From Streptomyces sp. Ncost-T10-10d (GTDB taxonomy: Bacteria; Actinomycetota; Actinomycetes; Streptomycetales; Streptomycetaceae), in assembly GCF_900091955.1 (NCBI RefSeq), contig NZ_FMDF01000044.1, positions 62,001-126,000 of the forward strand: a stretch of DNA of 64,000 nucleotides, in the 5' to 3' direction. The position numbers were made by a program, and so were the translations under genes. Below, piece by piece: positions 26,592-35,622 of the stretch. The notes beneath the pieces are model-generated. The model saw nothing but the letters and a program-made list of their open reading frames with translations, made no database searches and was not told the DNA's origin. Each line of letters starts with the position of its first letter. Position 1 is the stretch's first letter.

Positions 26592-28937
26592 TCATCCGGC
26601 CGGAGCCGCCAGCAGGGTGCGCAGTCGCGTCGTGCGGTCCTGGGCCGGGGACTGCGCGACCGCGTGCTGGAGTGCCTGATCCACCCCGTGCACGACGGAC
26701 AGATGCCGCTCCCCGCGACTGAAGGCGGTGTACACCCAGGGGCGACTCAGCCCCTGGGCGGCGTCACCCGGCAGCACGACGACCACTGCGGGCCACCGCA
26801 TCCCGGCCGCCTGGTGGGCGCTGAGGGCCCACCCGTGGCGAACGGACGACTCCACCCGCTCCTGCGGTACGACGACCTTCGTGCCCGCGCAGTCCAGGTG
26901 CAGGCCTTCGGCGTCGGCCGAGACGACCACCCCGGGCACGGTCCTGCCGGGCGTCGGGACATGGACGACACGGTCGCCCGGGTCGAAGCCGCCGAACCGC
27001 CCCGGACCGGGGTTGAGCCGCTGCTTCAGTGCCGCGTTCAACGCCCGGGTGCCCGCGGAGCCGCCGTGGCCGACGGTGATCACCTGTGTGTCGGCCGACG
27101 GTACGCCGATGGCGCGCGGCACCGAGTCGGCGACCAGTTGCACGGTGCGGTGCACCGCCTCGCCCGCATCGCGCACGGGGACGATCACCACCTCCTTGCC
27201 GGGCGCCGCGACCTGGTTCAGCTCGCCGATGCCGATGCCGGAGACCAGTTCGCCGATCGGCCCCGGATCCGGCGTACGGGACACGATCTGCGGGCAGGCA
27301 CGGGCCGCCAGCACATCGGCGAACACCCGCCCCGCACCGGCCGAGCCCAGCACGCCCGGGTCGCCGCTGAGCACCAGCCGGGCGCCGTCGGCCAGCGACT
27401 CCACGAGGATCGCGGCGGTCTCGACGTCCAGCTGCGGGGCGTCCAGCACGACGAGCAGGTCGACGGCGATCGCCCCCTCCTCGTCCCGCCCCGGACCCTC
27501 CGCGTCGGAGAGCAGTCCGGCGAGTGTGACGGCCGCCGACGGATCGCCGGTCGCCTCGGCCAGCCGACGCCTGCCGTCGACGCTGTGCACGGCACCCAGC
27601 GCGCGCAGTCCGAGGCCGCGGGCCGCGCTGACCAGCGCGGCGGGTTCGGCCCTGGCCGCCTCGCCGCCGGTGTGCGCCACGAGACCATGGGCCGCGACCG
27701 CACGGATCAGCTCAGCGGCCGACGGGGAGCCCGCGGCCGCGGCCGGCCCCGTCCAGTCGGCGTCCTTCTCACAGGCGTTGATCAGGCGGGCCAGCCCGTC
27801 GGCGAGGCTCTCCTCGGCGAGTGCGTACCGGTCGAGGCCGAGCAGCACCTGCACCGGTTCCTGCCCGGCCCGGTCCTCCGCGCTTCCTGCGGCGTCCTCG
27901 CCGGGTTCCGCGAGTGCCTCGGACTCCTGGTCGTCCTGCCCGTCCTGGAAGACCAGGACGACGCCCTCGGCGACGGCATGCTGTACGGCCGAGTCGGGGT
28001 CGGTCACCGAGCGCTCGGCGAGCGCGGCACGTACCGCCGTCGCGTCCAGTGCCGTATGGCCCTGGAGCGCGGCCCGCTCCAGCAGCCAGCCGACCAGGGC
28101 CGCAGTGCGCCGCTCGTCGTCCGGGCCGCATTCCGTGCCCAGCACGGCCCGTGCGAAACCGTCGGCCTGCTCGGGCCTGACTCCCGGCACGGCCAGCAAC
28201 TGCCACGGGTCCTCGCGCAGGGCATCGGCGGCCTGCGCGCCGAGTGCCTCCGCCGCCGGGCGCGCCAGCGTTCCGGGCGCACCGCCCTCGGCCAGTACGG
28301 CGGCCACCGCGGCGACGACCTCCGGTGAGGCGCCCTGCGGAGCCGGGGCCTGCTCCGGCGCTCGGGGGCGTACCGGAGCAGGCGCGGGAGCGGCCCGGCG
28401 AGGGGCGGCGGGTGCGGGCGAGTCGAAGAACGCGGCGGCGGGCTTCTCGCCGCTCTCCACGGCACGCACGGCCGCCAGCAGATCGGCCGCCGGGCCGCTC
28501 AGCTTCGCACCGGCGGCGATGGGCCCTTCCTTCTCGGCCTTGCGCTTCTCGATCCGCTCCCTCAGCTCACGCTGGGCGGCGAGCTCGGCCTCGGCCTCGG
28601 AGAGCGGCGCGGGGGCGACGGCCGAACCGTCCACGGCGCCGTCGGTCGCGACTGTCCCGTCGGTGTCGGTCGTGCCGCCGGTCCCGTCGGCCGTTTCATC
28701 GGTGTGCGTCATGCCGTCGGCCCCGGCGGCGGCCCCGGCTGCCGCGTCGGTCCCGGAGTCGTCGCCGTCCGTCTCCGCGGCGTCGGCGGCGTCATCGGCC
28801 GTCGTCGATCCCTCGCCCCCGTCGTGACCCTCGTCCTCCGAGGACGGAGCGGGCACGGCGGCGGAGGGGTCCGCGACAACGCTGTCGTCGTCGGCGGCCG
28901 GGGAGCCGGGGGTTTCCCCCCGGGGAAGCGCAGTCAC
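26592..28937 (-). CDS. RecD2-like helicase homologue with degenerate ATPase motifs
   Basis: A 781-residue protein. Residues 1-150 are acidic, Ala/Thr/Gly-rich low complexity. After a charged helix (AELAAQRELRERIEKRKAEKEG) come helix-hairpin-helix segments like RecD2 (ALREDPWQLLAVPGVRPEQADGFARAVLG). Next is a helicase core and a UvrD/RecD C-terminal domain ending HQAAGMRWPAVVVVLPG and WVYTAFSRGERHLSVVHG. Where RecD2 has GGPGTGKTT, this protein has TGGEAARAE from residue 423. The Walker B site reads LDAPQLD at ~498-504 instead of DEA. ATP hydrolysis therefore looks lost. Its GTG start overlaps the aldo/keto reductase stop (GTGA), so the two are cotranslated. Confidence 0.75.
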   Translation of the reverse strand: MTALPRGETPGSPAADDDSVVADPSAAVPAPSSEDEGHDGGEGSTTADDAADAAETDGDDSGTDAAAGAAAGADGMTHTDETADGTGGTTDTDGTVATDGAVDGSAVAPAPLSEAEAELAAQRELRERIEKRKAEKEGPIAAGAKLSGPAADLLAAVRAVESGEKPAAAFFDSPAPAAPRRAAPAPAPVRPRAPEQAPAPQGASPEVVAAVAAVLAEGGAPGTLARPAAEALGAQAADALREDPWQLLAVPGVRPEQADGFARAVLGTECGPDDERRTAALVGWLLERAALQGHTALDATAVRAALAERSVTDPDSAVQHAVAEGVVLVFQDGQDDQESEALAEPGEDAAGSAEDRAGQEPVQVLLGLDRYALAEESLADGLARLINACEKDADWTGPAAAAGSPSAAELIRAVAAHGLVAHTGGEAARAEPAALVSAARGLGLRALGAVHSVDGRRRLAEATGDPSAAVTLAGLLSDAEGPGRDEEGAIAVDLLVVLDAPQLDVETAAILVESLADGARLVLSGDPGVLGSAGAGRVFADVLAARACPQIVSRTPDPGPIGELVSGIGIGELNQVAAPGKEVVIVPVRDAGEAVHRTVQLVADSVPRAIGVPSADTQVITVGHGGSAGTRALNAALKQRLNPGPGRFGGFDPGDRVVHVPTPGRTVPGVVVSADAEGLHLDCAGTKVVVPQERVESSVRHGWALSAHQAAGMRWPAVVVVLPGDAAQGLSRPWVYTAFSRGERHLSVVHGVDQALQHAVAQSPAQDRTTRLRTLLAAPAG

Positions 28938-29917
28938 AGCGTGCTCCAGTCCTGGTCGGGATAGCGGTGCACGGGCGCCGACACATCGTCGAGCGCCTGG
29001 CAGATCTCGTCAGGAAGACTAAGCGCCTCCACTGACAATGCCGCCGTGAGCTGCTGCGCGTTGCGTGCACCGACGATCGGGGCCACCACTCCCGGCCGGT
29101 CCCGCACCCAGGCGAGAGCTACCTGGAGCGCCGTCGTGGCCAGGCCGTCGGCCGCTGTCGCCACCGCGTCCACGATACGGCCGGCCGGGTCGTCGAGATA
29201 TGGCTCGACGAACGGGGCGAGCAGCTCCGAGGCGCCGCGTGAGTCCGCCGGAGTGCCCGTCCGGTACTTGCCGGTCAGGACACCCCGGCCCAGCGGGGAG
29301 GAAGGCAGCAGCCCCATGCCCAGATCGAGCGCGGCCGGCAGCACCTCGCGTTCCACACCCCGCTGCAACAGGGAGTACTCCATCTGGGTGCTCGCCAGCC
29401 GCGTGCGTACGCCGGGCGACGCGAGCTGCCAGGTCGCCGCCTTGGCCAGCTGCCAGCCGCAGAAGTTCGACACTCCCGCGTACCGGGCGCGGCCGGTGGA
29501 CACGGCCAGGTCGACCGCCTGAAGGGTCTCCTCCAGCGGAGTCACCGGGTCGAAGGCGTGGATCTGCCACAGATCGACGTAATCCGTACCGAGCCGTTCC
29601 AAGGAGGCGTCCAGCGCCGCCAGCAGATGGCCGCGGGATCCGTTGAACCGGCGGTACGGGTCGGCCACACTGCCCGCCTTCGTCGCGATGACCAGATCGC
29701 GCCGTGGCACCAGGCCCTCGGTGAGCCGCCCGAGCAGATATTCGGCCTCCCCACCGCCGTACACATCGGCAGTGTCGACCAGCGTGCCGCCCGCCTCCCA
29801 GAAGGTTTTCAGCTGTTCGGCAGCGTCGTGCTCGTCGGTGTCCCGGCCCCAGGTCAGGGTGCCGAGCCCGATTCGGGACACTCGAAGGCCGGTGCGGCCG
29901 AGATGCCTCTGCTCCAT
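28934..29917 (-). CDS. Aldo/keto reductase
   Basis: A 327-residue NADPH-dependent oxidoreductase with the AKR barrel motifs LGRTGLRVSRIGLGTLTWG, DTADVYGGGEAEYLLG (catalytic Asp/Tyr), IATKAG (Lys) and the active-site His in IHAFD. The C-terminal cofactor segment VVAPIVGARNAQQL is present. The ATG at 29917 matches the usual MExRxLG family start; the longer frame adds 17 unlikely residues. It is the first gene of a two-gene unit with the RecD2-like gene. The substrate is unknown. Confidence 0.9.
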   Translation of the reverse strand: MEQRHLGRTGLRVSRIGLGTLTWGRDTDEHDAAEQLKTFWEAGGTLVDTADVYGGGEAEYLLGRLTEGLVPRRDLVIATKAGSVADPYRRFNGSRGHLLAALDASLERLGTDYVDLWQIHAFDPVTPLEETLQAVDLAVSTGRARYAGVSNFCGWQLAKAATWQLASPGVRTRLASTQMEYSLLQRGVEREVLPAALDLGMGLLPSSPLGRGVLTGKYRTGTPADSRGASELLAPFVEPYLDDPAGRIVDAVATAADGLATTALQVALAWVRDRPGVVAPIVGARNAQQLTAALSVEALSLPDEICQALDDVSAPVHRYPDQDWSTL

Positions 29918-30033
29918 GTGCGCTGAGATTACTGGCCAGAGCCCCACCGGACGGAAGCCTGTGGACAACCCGGCATCAAGTCGCCCCTGCCGGAACCCGT
30001 TGCCGCGCGCTAGAGTCCGAATCTCAGGGACGT

Positions 30034-30047
30034 TACTGATCAGTAAG
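30034..30047. promoter_or_regulatory. Perfect 14-bp palindrome before the LLM oxidoreductase gene
   Basis: TTACTGATCAGTAA lies downstream of a -10-like TAGAGT (30012-30017) and just before the GGGGAG ribosome binding site. It looks like a TetR-type operator in the 5' leader. No regulator gene is adjacent. Confidence 0.5.
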
Positions 30048-30057
30048 GGGAGCGGCT

Positions 30058-31107
30058 ATGCGGCTCGGCATCAATCTCGGTTACTGGGGCGCGGGAATGG
30101 ACGGCGACAACCTCGCCGTCGCCCAGGAGGCCGACCGGCTCGGTTACGACGTCTGCTGGGCGGCCGAGGCGTACGGCTCCGACGCGCCGACCGTACTCTC
30201 CTGGGTCGCCGCCCAGACCGAATCGATCGACGTCGGCTCCGCGATCATGCAGATCCCGGCCCGCCAGCCCGCGATGACGGCGATGACCGCCGCCACCCTC
30301 GACTCGCTCTCCGGCGGCCGTTTCCGGCTCGGCCTCGGCGTGTCGGGACCGCAGGTGTCCGAGGGCTGGTACGGCGTCGAGTTCGACAAGCCGCTGGCCC
30401 GCACCCGGGAGTACGTCGAGATCGTCCGCAAGGCGATGTCCCGTGAGCGGCTGTCGTACGAGGGGCAGCACTGGACGCTCCCGCTGCCGGACGGTCCGGG
30501 CAAGCCGATCAAGCTCACCGTCCACCCGCAGCGCGAGCACATCCCGCTCTACATCGCCGCGATCGGCCCGAAGAACCTGGAGCAGACCGGCGAGATCGCC
30601 GACGGCGCGCTGCTGATCCTCCCGTCCGCGGAGCACCTTGAGGACACCGCGGTGAAGTACCTGCGGGCGGGCCGTGAGAAGACCGGCAAGACCATGGAGG
30701 GCTTCGACGTCTGCCCGACGCTGCCGCTGGCCGTCGGTGACGACATCCATGGCCTCGCGGACATGTTCCGTCCGTACACCGCGCTGTACGTGGGCGGCAT
30801 GGGCAGCCGCAAGCAGAACTTCTACAACCGGCTCGCGCAGCGCATGGGGTACGAGGAGGAAGCCGCCGAGATTCAGGACAAGTACCTGTCCGGCGACAAG
30901 AACGGCGCCGCTGCCGCTGTGCCGCACCGGCTGATCGACCAGACCACGCTGCTCGGTCCGGTCGAGCGGATCGCCGAGCGGATGCGGGCGTATGCCGCGG
31001 CGGGCGTCACGACGCTGACTCTGGCTCCGGCCGGGTTCACGCTCGATGAGCGGATCACGGCTTTGCGGGCCGGGACGGACGCGCTGGAGCGGTCCGGGCT
31101 CGCGTAA
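30058..31107 (+). CDS. LLM-class F420-dependent oxidoreductase
   Basis: A 349-residue luciferase-like barrel enzyme. MRLGINLGYWGAGMDGDNLAVAQEADRLGYDVCWAAEAYGSDAPTVLSWVAAQTESIDVGSAIMQIPARQPAMTAMTAATLD is the classical N-terminal half of the F420-dependent group, and LRLGLGVSGPQV corresponds to FRLGLGVSGPQVSEGWYGVEFDKP here. The C-terminus carries GPVERIAERMRAYAAAGVTTLTLAP. It reduces or oxidises an unknown substrate with coenzyme F420. GGGGAGC lies 6 bases before the ATG, and the transcript probably starts near 30024, placing a palindrome in its leader. Confidence 0.9.
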   Translation: MRLGINLGYWGAGMDGDNLAVAQEADRLGYDVCWAAEAYGSDAPTVLSWVAAQTESIDVGSAIMQIPARQPAMTAMTAATLDSLSGGRFRLGLGVSGPQVSEGWYGVEFDKPLARTREYVEIVRKAMSRERLSYEGQHWTLPLPDGPGKPIKLTVHPQREHIPLYIAAIGPKNLEQTGEIADGALLILPSAEHLEDTAVKYLRAGREKTGKTMEGFDVCPTLPLAVGDDIHGLADMFRPYTALYVGGMGSRKQNFYNRLAQRMGYEEEAAEIQDKYLSGDKNGAAAAVPHRLIDQTTLLGPVERIAERMRAYAAAGVTTLTLAPAGFTLDERITALRAGTDALERSGLA

Positions 31108-31154
31108 CGCGGGCGCGGGACTTCCGGGGGCTCCCGGCGCCCCGGGACAGCGCT

Positions 31155-31198
31155 ACGGCCGTGGTGGGGGCTCGGGGGGGCCTCCCCGCCACGGCCGT
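31155..31198 (+). terminator. Terminator after the LLM gene
   Basis: ACGGCCGTGG faces CCACGGCCGT, extended by GGGG/CCCC inside. There is no T-run, as is usual in GC-rich actinomycetes. Confidence 0.6.
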
Positions 31199-31290
31199 TG
31201 CGTGGAACAACGCGTTCGGGGGGCGTGTGGTTACGCCGAACGGCGTGCGTTTCGGTGCGGGGTCACCGGGCTGACGGTTCCGTCCTCGCT

Positions 31291-31326
31291 CGCCGGACGG
31301 GCCGGAGCGCTGCAGCCCGTCCGGCG
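31291..31326 (+). terminator. Second hairpin downstream of the LLM gene
   Basis: An 11-bp stem CGCCGGACGGG/CCCGTCCGGCG has a 14-base loop. It may be a second terminator or a leader structure for the next gene. Confidence 0.45.
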
Positions 31327-31409
31327 TAGCCGTGGTGCGTTCCTGTTGCCCGGGTGGGTGCGTCGCATTTGACTGGCGATGGGCGGATGCCGGTACGGAG
31401 GTGGCAGTG

Positions 31410-32198
31410 GTGCTCTCGGCAAGGAGCCTGTTCCAGGAGATTCTCGACGAGGACGAGTCGTTCCGGCTGTTCTGTTCCATCGCGGCGAGCGGAGAGTCCC
31501 AGGGAGGCTGGGAGAACGGGCGTATCGCGGCCCTCGTGCCCGAGAGCCAGCGGGCCCTGGCGCCCAAGATCGCGCGGCACGGCGCCGACGAGGACAAGCA
31601 CGGCCGGATCTTCGACGCGCTGCTGAGGAAGCGCGGGCTGCAGCCGGTCGAGGTTCCGCACGAGACCGACTACACGATGCTGCTGGAGAAGCACGGCATC
31701 GGCCTCGCCCACGAGCAGCTGGGGCGCCAGGAGCTGCTCTCCGAGCGGGACATCATCACCTACCTCGCCCACAGCCGGGTCACCGAACAGCGAGCCTCCG
31801 AGCAGATGGCGCTGCTGCACAAGTACTTCGCCGAGCACCCCGACCTCGGCCGCGCCGTGAAGATGATCTCGAACGACGAGGACAACCACCTGGCTTACTG
31901 CCATGAGGAATTGCTCCGCTTCGCCCGCTTCGGACACGGCCGCACGATCCAGCGCATTCTGCGCGAGAGCGCGCTCACCGAGATCCGCGTGTACCGCGAT
32001 GTCAGCCTCGCCGTGATGCATCACATGGGGCGCATCCTGCACTGGCCCCGGGCCAAGGCGGCGGTGCTGGCCGCGGGGATCCACGGGGTCTACGCGTACG
32101 AACGGCTCGTGGGGTGGCGGCGCATGGTGAGCCTGGCGCCGCCCGAGCGGCGCGACGCACTGGGCGGTCCCGCGACGCAGGCGCCCGAGTCCGCCTGA
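31410..32198 (+). CDS. Ferritin-like domain protein
   Basis: A 262-residue all-helical protein with spaced carboxylate/His clusters typical of a ferritin-like di-iron fold: RHGADEDKHGRIFDALL, VTEQRASEQMALLHKYF, and MISNDEDNHLAYCHEELLRFARFGHG. The start is uncertain. GGAGG at 31397-31401 favours the GTG at 31410 (8 bases) over the GTG at 31407. Iron storage or an oxidase role is possible. CorA, a divalent cation channel, is the convergent neighbour. Confidence 0.8.
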   Translation: MLSARSLFQEILDEDESFRLFCSIAASGESQGGWENGRIAALVPESQRALAPKIARHGADEDKHGRIFDALLRKRGLQPVEVPHETDYTMLLEKHGIGLAHEQLGRQELLSERDIITYLAHSRVTEQRASEQMALLHKYFAEHPDLGRAVKMISNDEDNHLAYCHEELLRFARFGHGRTIQRILRESALTEIRVYRDVSLAVMHHMGRILHWPRAKAAVLAAGIHGVYAYERLVGWRRMVSLAPPERRDALGGPATQAPESA

Positions 32199-32223
32199 TC
32201 CGGGCGCCGCGCCGGGCCGCCCG

Positions 32224-33219
32224 TCAGAGCCAGCCGCGTCTCTTGAACTGCCGGTAGAGGCCGAAGACCACGGAGCCCATCAGCACGATCACCGCCGGAT
32301 AGGCCCACACCCAGCGGAGCTCCGGCATGTGCTCGAAGTTCATGCCGTAGATCCCCGCCACCATGGTCGGTACGGCGGCCATCGCCGCCCAGGCCGAGAT
32401 CTTGCGCATGTCGTCGTTCTGCCGCACGCCCACCTGGGCCAGCTGCGCCGAGAGGATGTCGGAGAGCAGCCGGTCCAGCCCCTCCACGTACTCGTTGGCG
32501 CGCGTCAGATGGTCGCTCACGTCGCGGAAGAAGGGCTGCGAGTGTTCGTGGACGAACGGCACCTCCGCGCTCGCCAGCCGGGCCATGGGGGCGCTCAGCG
32601 GACCAGTGGCCCGGCGGAACTCCATGATCTGCCGCTTGAAGGTGTAGATGCGCGACGCGGTGTTCTTGGTGTCCACGGCGCCGGTCGGCGCGAACACCTC
32701 GGTCTCCAGCTCCTCCAGGTCGATCTGGAGCTCGCCCGCCACCTCGATGTAGTGGTCGACGACGGCGTCGCTGATCGCGTACAGCACCGCGGTCGGTCCG
32801 TGCTTGAGGACCTCCGGCTCGGACTCCAGACGACGGCGTACCGCGGCGAGCGGGGCGCCCTCCCCGTGCCGGACCGTCACGACGAACGAATCGCCGATGA
32901 AGGCCATCAGCTCGTCGGTGGTGACCGTGTCGCTCAGATGCTCGTACACCACCGGCTTGATGACCGCGAAGAGCGAGTCGTCGTACACCTCCAGCTTGGG
33001 CCGTTGGTGCGCACTCAGAGCGTCCTCCACGGCCAGCGGATGGAGTCCGAACTCGCTGCTGACGAGCTCGAATTCCTTCTCCGTCGGCTCGTGCAGACCG
33101 ATCCAGAGAAACGCGTCCCCGGTGGCCCGTGCCTCCGCGAGGGCATCGGAGAGATCGGCGGGGCCTTCGGTACGCCGCCCGCCCCGGTAGATCGCACTGT
33201 CCACAATCACGGCGCGCAT
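32224..33219 (-). CDS. corA: CorA-family magnesium/cobalt transporter
   Basis: A 331-residue divalent-cation channel. The long cytoplasmic N-terminal funnel (FLWIGLHEPTEKEFELVSSEFGLHPLAVEDAL....QRPKLEVYDDSLFAVIKPVVY) is followed by two C-terminal membrane helices with the diagnostic pore motif YGMNFEHMPELRW. The start is ATG 33219, which matches the family. It is divergent from the histidine phosphatase across only 59 bp, so the promoters must be closely packed. Confidence 0.92.
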   Translation of the reverse strand: MRAVIVDSAIYRGGRRTEGPADLSDALAEARATGDAFLWIGLHEPTEKEFELVSSEFGLHPLAVEDALSAHQRPKLEVYDDSLFAVIKPVVYEHLSDTVTTDELMAFIGDSFVVTVRHGEGAPLAAVRRRLESEPEVLKHGPTAVLYAISDAVVDHYIEVAGELQIDLEELETEVFAPTGAVDTKNTASRIYTFKRQIMEFRRATGPLSAPMARLASAEVPFVHEHSQPFFRDVSDHLTRANEYVEGLDRLLSDILSAQLAQVGVRQNDDMRKISAWAAMAAVPTMVAGIYGMNFEHMPELRWVWAYPAVIVLMGSVVFGLYRQFKRRGWL

Positions 33220-33265
33220 TCTTCCCTGCTCCGGTCCCCGGCGCACCTCACCGGCGGCAGCGGCC

Positions 33266-33271
33266 TACGCT
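33266..33271 (+). promoter_or_regulatory. Putative -10 box, leaderless histidine phosphatase transcript
   Basis: TACGCT ends 7 bases before the ATG at 33279, with no Shine-Dalgarno. Confidence 0.45.
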
Positions 33272-33278
33272 GGCCCGT

Positions 33279-34001
33279 ATGCCCACCCTGATCCTCGTAC
33301 GCCATGGACGCTCCACCGCCAACACGGCCGGGGTGCTCGCGGGCCGCACTCCCGGTGTCGCGCTCGACGAGCGCGGTGCCGCCGAGGCCGCGGCGCTGCC
33401 CGGACGGCTGGCCGCACTGCCCCTCGCCGCCGCCGTCAGCAGCCCCCTGCAGCGCTGCCGGGAGACCCTGCAGCCGCTGCTCCGGGCGCGGCCGGGACTG
33501 GTGCTGTACACCGAGGAGCGGATCAGCGAGTGCGACTACGGCGACTGGTCGGGGCGCAAGCTGGCGGAACTCACCGACGAACCGCTGATGAGGGTCGTGC
33601 AGCAGCATCCGTCGGCCGCGGCGTTCCCCGGCGGCGAGTCCATGCGCGCCATGCAGGCACGAGCCGTCGACGCAGTACGGGACTGGAACGCGCGGATCGA
33701 GACCGAGCACGGTGACGACGCCGCCTATGTGATGTGCTCGCACGGCGACATCATCAAGGCACTCGTCGCCGACGCGCTCGGCATGCATCTCGACCTCTTC
33801 CAGCGGATCCACGCCGACCCCTGTTCGGTCACCGCGATCCGCTACACCAGGCTGCGGCCCTTCCTGCTGCGCCTCGGCGACACGGGGGACCTCGCCCCGC
33901 TGGCGCCCCGTGAGCACACAGCCGGAACGGACGAGGGCCGGCGCCCGGCTGCGGACGCCGATGCGGACGCGGCGGTCGGGGGCGGCGCTGGGGCGCCGTG
34001 A
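33279..34001 (+). CDS. Histidine phosphatase family protein (MSMEG_4193 type)
   Basis: A 240-residue phosphoglycerate-mutase-fold phosphatase. The phosphohistidine motif LVRHGRSTAN puts the catalytic His at residue 9. The second His is in VMCSHGDIIKALVADALG, and the acid Glu is in ERISECDYGDWSG. The C-terminal 40 residues are a disordered Asp/Ala/Gly tail. It opens a codirectional block with DUF3090, a PI3/4-kinase-like protein and mshC, an order that I recall being conserved in mycobacteria. The substrate is unknown. Confidence 0.9.
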   Translation: MPTLILVRHGRSTANTAGVLAGRTPGVALDERGAAEAAALPGRLAALPLAAAVSSPLQRCRETLQPLLRARPGLVLYTEERISECDYGDWSGRKLAELTDEPLMRVVQQHPSAAAFPGGESMRAMQARAVDAVRDWNARIETEHGDDAAYVMCSHGDIIKALVADALGMHLDLFQRIHADPCSVTAIRYTRLRPFLLRLGDTGDLAPLAPREHTAGTDEGRRPAADADADAAVGGGAGAP

Positions 34002-34106
34002 TCGCTTCGCGCAGTAGGGTGGACGCGCCGTAGGTGCCCTTTCCGGGGGAATCCCCCGGAGCCCGGCCGCCCCTCATCTGCCGTCAATTTTCAAGGGAGA
34101 CAGGAC

Positions 34107-34697
34107 GTGTCCCGTCAGGTGTTCCTCTACGACCCCCCGGACCGCTTCGTGGCCGGTACGGTCGGGTTGCCTGGACGTCGTACGTTCTTCCTGCAGGCAT
34201 CCTCAGGCGGACGCGTCACCAGCGTGGCCCTGGAGAAGACTCAGGTCGCCGCGCTCGCCGAGCGCATCGACGAACTGCTCGACGAGGTGGTGCGGCGGAC
34301 CGGCGGGAACTCTCCGGTGCCTGCCGTGGCTCCGATGGATGTCACCGACACCGCGCCGCTCGACGTGCCTGTCGAGGAGGAGTTCCGGGTCGGCACGATG
34401 GCGCTCGCCTGGGACGGCGAGGAGCAGCGCATGATCGTCGAGGCACAGGCGCTGGTCGAGCTCGACGTGGACTCCGACGAGGATCTCGCGGAGGCCGAGG
34501 AGCGGTTGCTCCAGGACGAGGAGAACGGTCCGCCGATGCTCCGGGTCCGCCTCAGCGGCGCGCAGGCCCGCGCCTTCGCCAAGCGCGCCCTGGATGTCGT
34601 GAACGCCGGGCGCCCGCCGTGCCCGCTGTGCAGCCTGCCGCTCGACCCGGAAGGACACGTATGCCCGCGCCAGAACGGGTACCGTCGCGGAGTCTGA
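34107..34697 (+). CDS. DUF3090 family protein with C-terminal Zn-ribbon
   Basis: A 196-residue conserved actinobacterial protein. The N-terminus reads VSRQVFLYDPPDRFVAGTVGLPGRRTFFLQA, with an acidic middle (ELDVDSDEDLAEAEERLLQDEENG). It ends in a probable zinc-binding knuckle CPLCSLPLDPEGHVCPRQNG. The start is GTG 34107 with AAGGGAGAC upstream. It overlaps the kinase-like gene by 37 bp, implying a tight stoichiometric partnership. The function is unknown. Confidence 0.9.
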   Translation: MSRQVFLYDPPDRFVAGTVGLPGRRTFFLQASSGGRVTSVALEKTQVAALAERIDELLDEVVRRTGGNSPVPAVAPMDVTDTAPLDVPVEEEFRVGTMALAWDGEEQRMIVEAQALVELDVDSDEDLAEAEERLLQDEENGPPMLRVRLSGAQARAFAKRALDVVNAGRPPCPLCSLPLDPEGHVCPRQNGYRRGV

Positions 34698-35515
34698 CCG
34701 ACACCGAGCTGGTCACCCTCCTCGCCGAGGGCCGGCTCACCGTCCGCGGCCGGATCCGTGGGGCGTCCAACGCGGTGCTCTACTGCACTGTCGCCCACGA
34801 GGGCGACGAGGTGACGTGCGTATACAAGCCGGTGGCCGGGGAACAGCCCCTGTGGGACTTCCCGGACGGCACGCTCGCCCGGCGTGAGGTGGCCGCGTAC
34901 GAGATCTCCGAGGCGACCGGATGGGGGCTCATACCGCCCACCGTGCTGCGGGACGGGCCGTACGGCGAGGGCATGTGCCAGCTGTGGATCGAAGCGGCGC
35001 CGGGGAGCGACGAGTCCTCCGCGGACGGTCAGCCCGCGCTCCTGGCGCTCGTCGAGGACGAGGAGCCGGGGGAGGGCTGGAGGGCCGTCGTCCTCGCCGA
35101 GGTCGGGGAGGGGAAGACGGCCCTGCTGGTCCACGCGGACGATCCGCGGCTGCGGCGGCTGGCGGTCCTCGATGCCGTGATCAACAACGGTGACCGAAAG
35201 GGCGGCCATCTGCTGCCCGCACCCGACGGCCGGCTGTACGGCATCGACCACGGAGTGACCTTCAACACCGACGACAAGCTGCGCACCCTGCTCTGGGGGT
35301 GGGCGGGCGAGCCGTTGACGGCCGAGGCCGCCGAGGTCGTCGACCGGCTCGGTGCGGAGCTGGCGCCCGGGAGCTCGCTCGTCACCCGGCTGGCCGAGCT
35401 GATCACCGAGGTCGAGATCGAGGCCTTGCGGGGACGCGTGGAGGGGCTGAGGGCGTCGGGGAAGCACCCGGAGCCGAGCGGTGAGTGGCCGTCGATCCCC
35501 TGGCCGCCGGTGTGA
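34661..35515 (+). CDS. SCO1664-family PI3/PI4-kinase-like protein
   Basis: A 284-residue protein with residues of an atypical kinase fold: an ATP-binding lysine in CVYKPVAGEQPLWDFP, a helix-C-like Glu in RREVAAYEISEATGW, a catalytic loop NNGDRKGGHLL and a metal-binding IDHGVTF (the DxG equivalent). All key positions look intact, so activity is plausible. The ATG at 34661 lies inside the DUF3090 gene behind AAGGAC. Whether the target is a lipid, small molecule or protein is unknown. Confidence 0.87.
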   Translation: MPAPERVPSRSLTDTELVTLLAEGRLTVRGRIRGASNAVLYCTVAHEGDEVTCVYKPVAGEQPLWDFPDGTLARREVAAYEISEATGWGLIPPTVLRDGPYGEGMCQLWIEAAPGSDESSADGQPALLALVEDEEPGEGWRAVVLAEVGEGKTALLVHADDPRLRRLAVLDAVINNGDRKGGHLLPAPDGRLYGIDHGVTFNTDDKLRTLLWGWAGEPLTAEAAEVVDRLGAELAPGSSLVTRLAELITEVEIEALRGRVEGLRASGKHPEPSGEWPSIPWPPV

Positions 35516-35622
35516 CGAGATCAAGCCACACCGGCGGTGGGGAAGCGGGGGCAGTCGGGCCGGGCCCGTACCGGAGCAGATGAACCCACGCCGCGCAAGA
35601 CCGCCTCTTCGGTCAAGATCCG

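Larger units (their letters stand above)
31108..31409. other. Intergenic region with two hairpins
   Basis: This 302-bp stretch has two strong inverted repeats, described separately, and the promoter region of the ferritin-like gene. No supported ORF is present. Confidence 0.6.
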
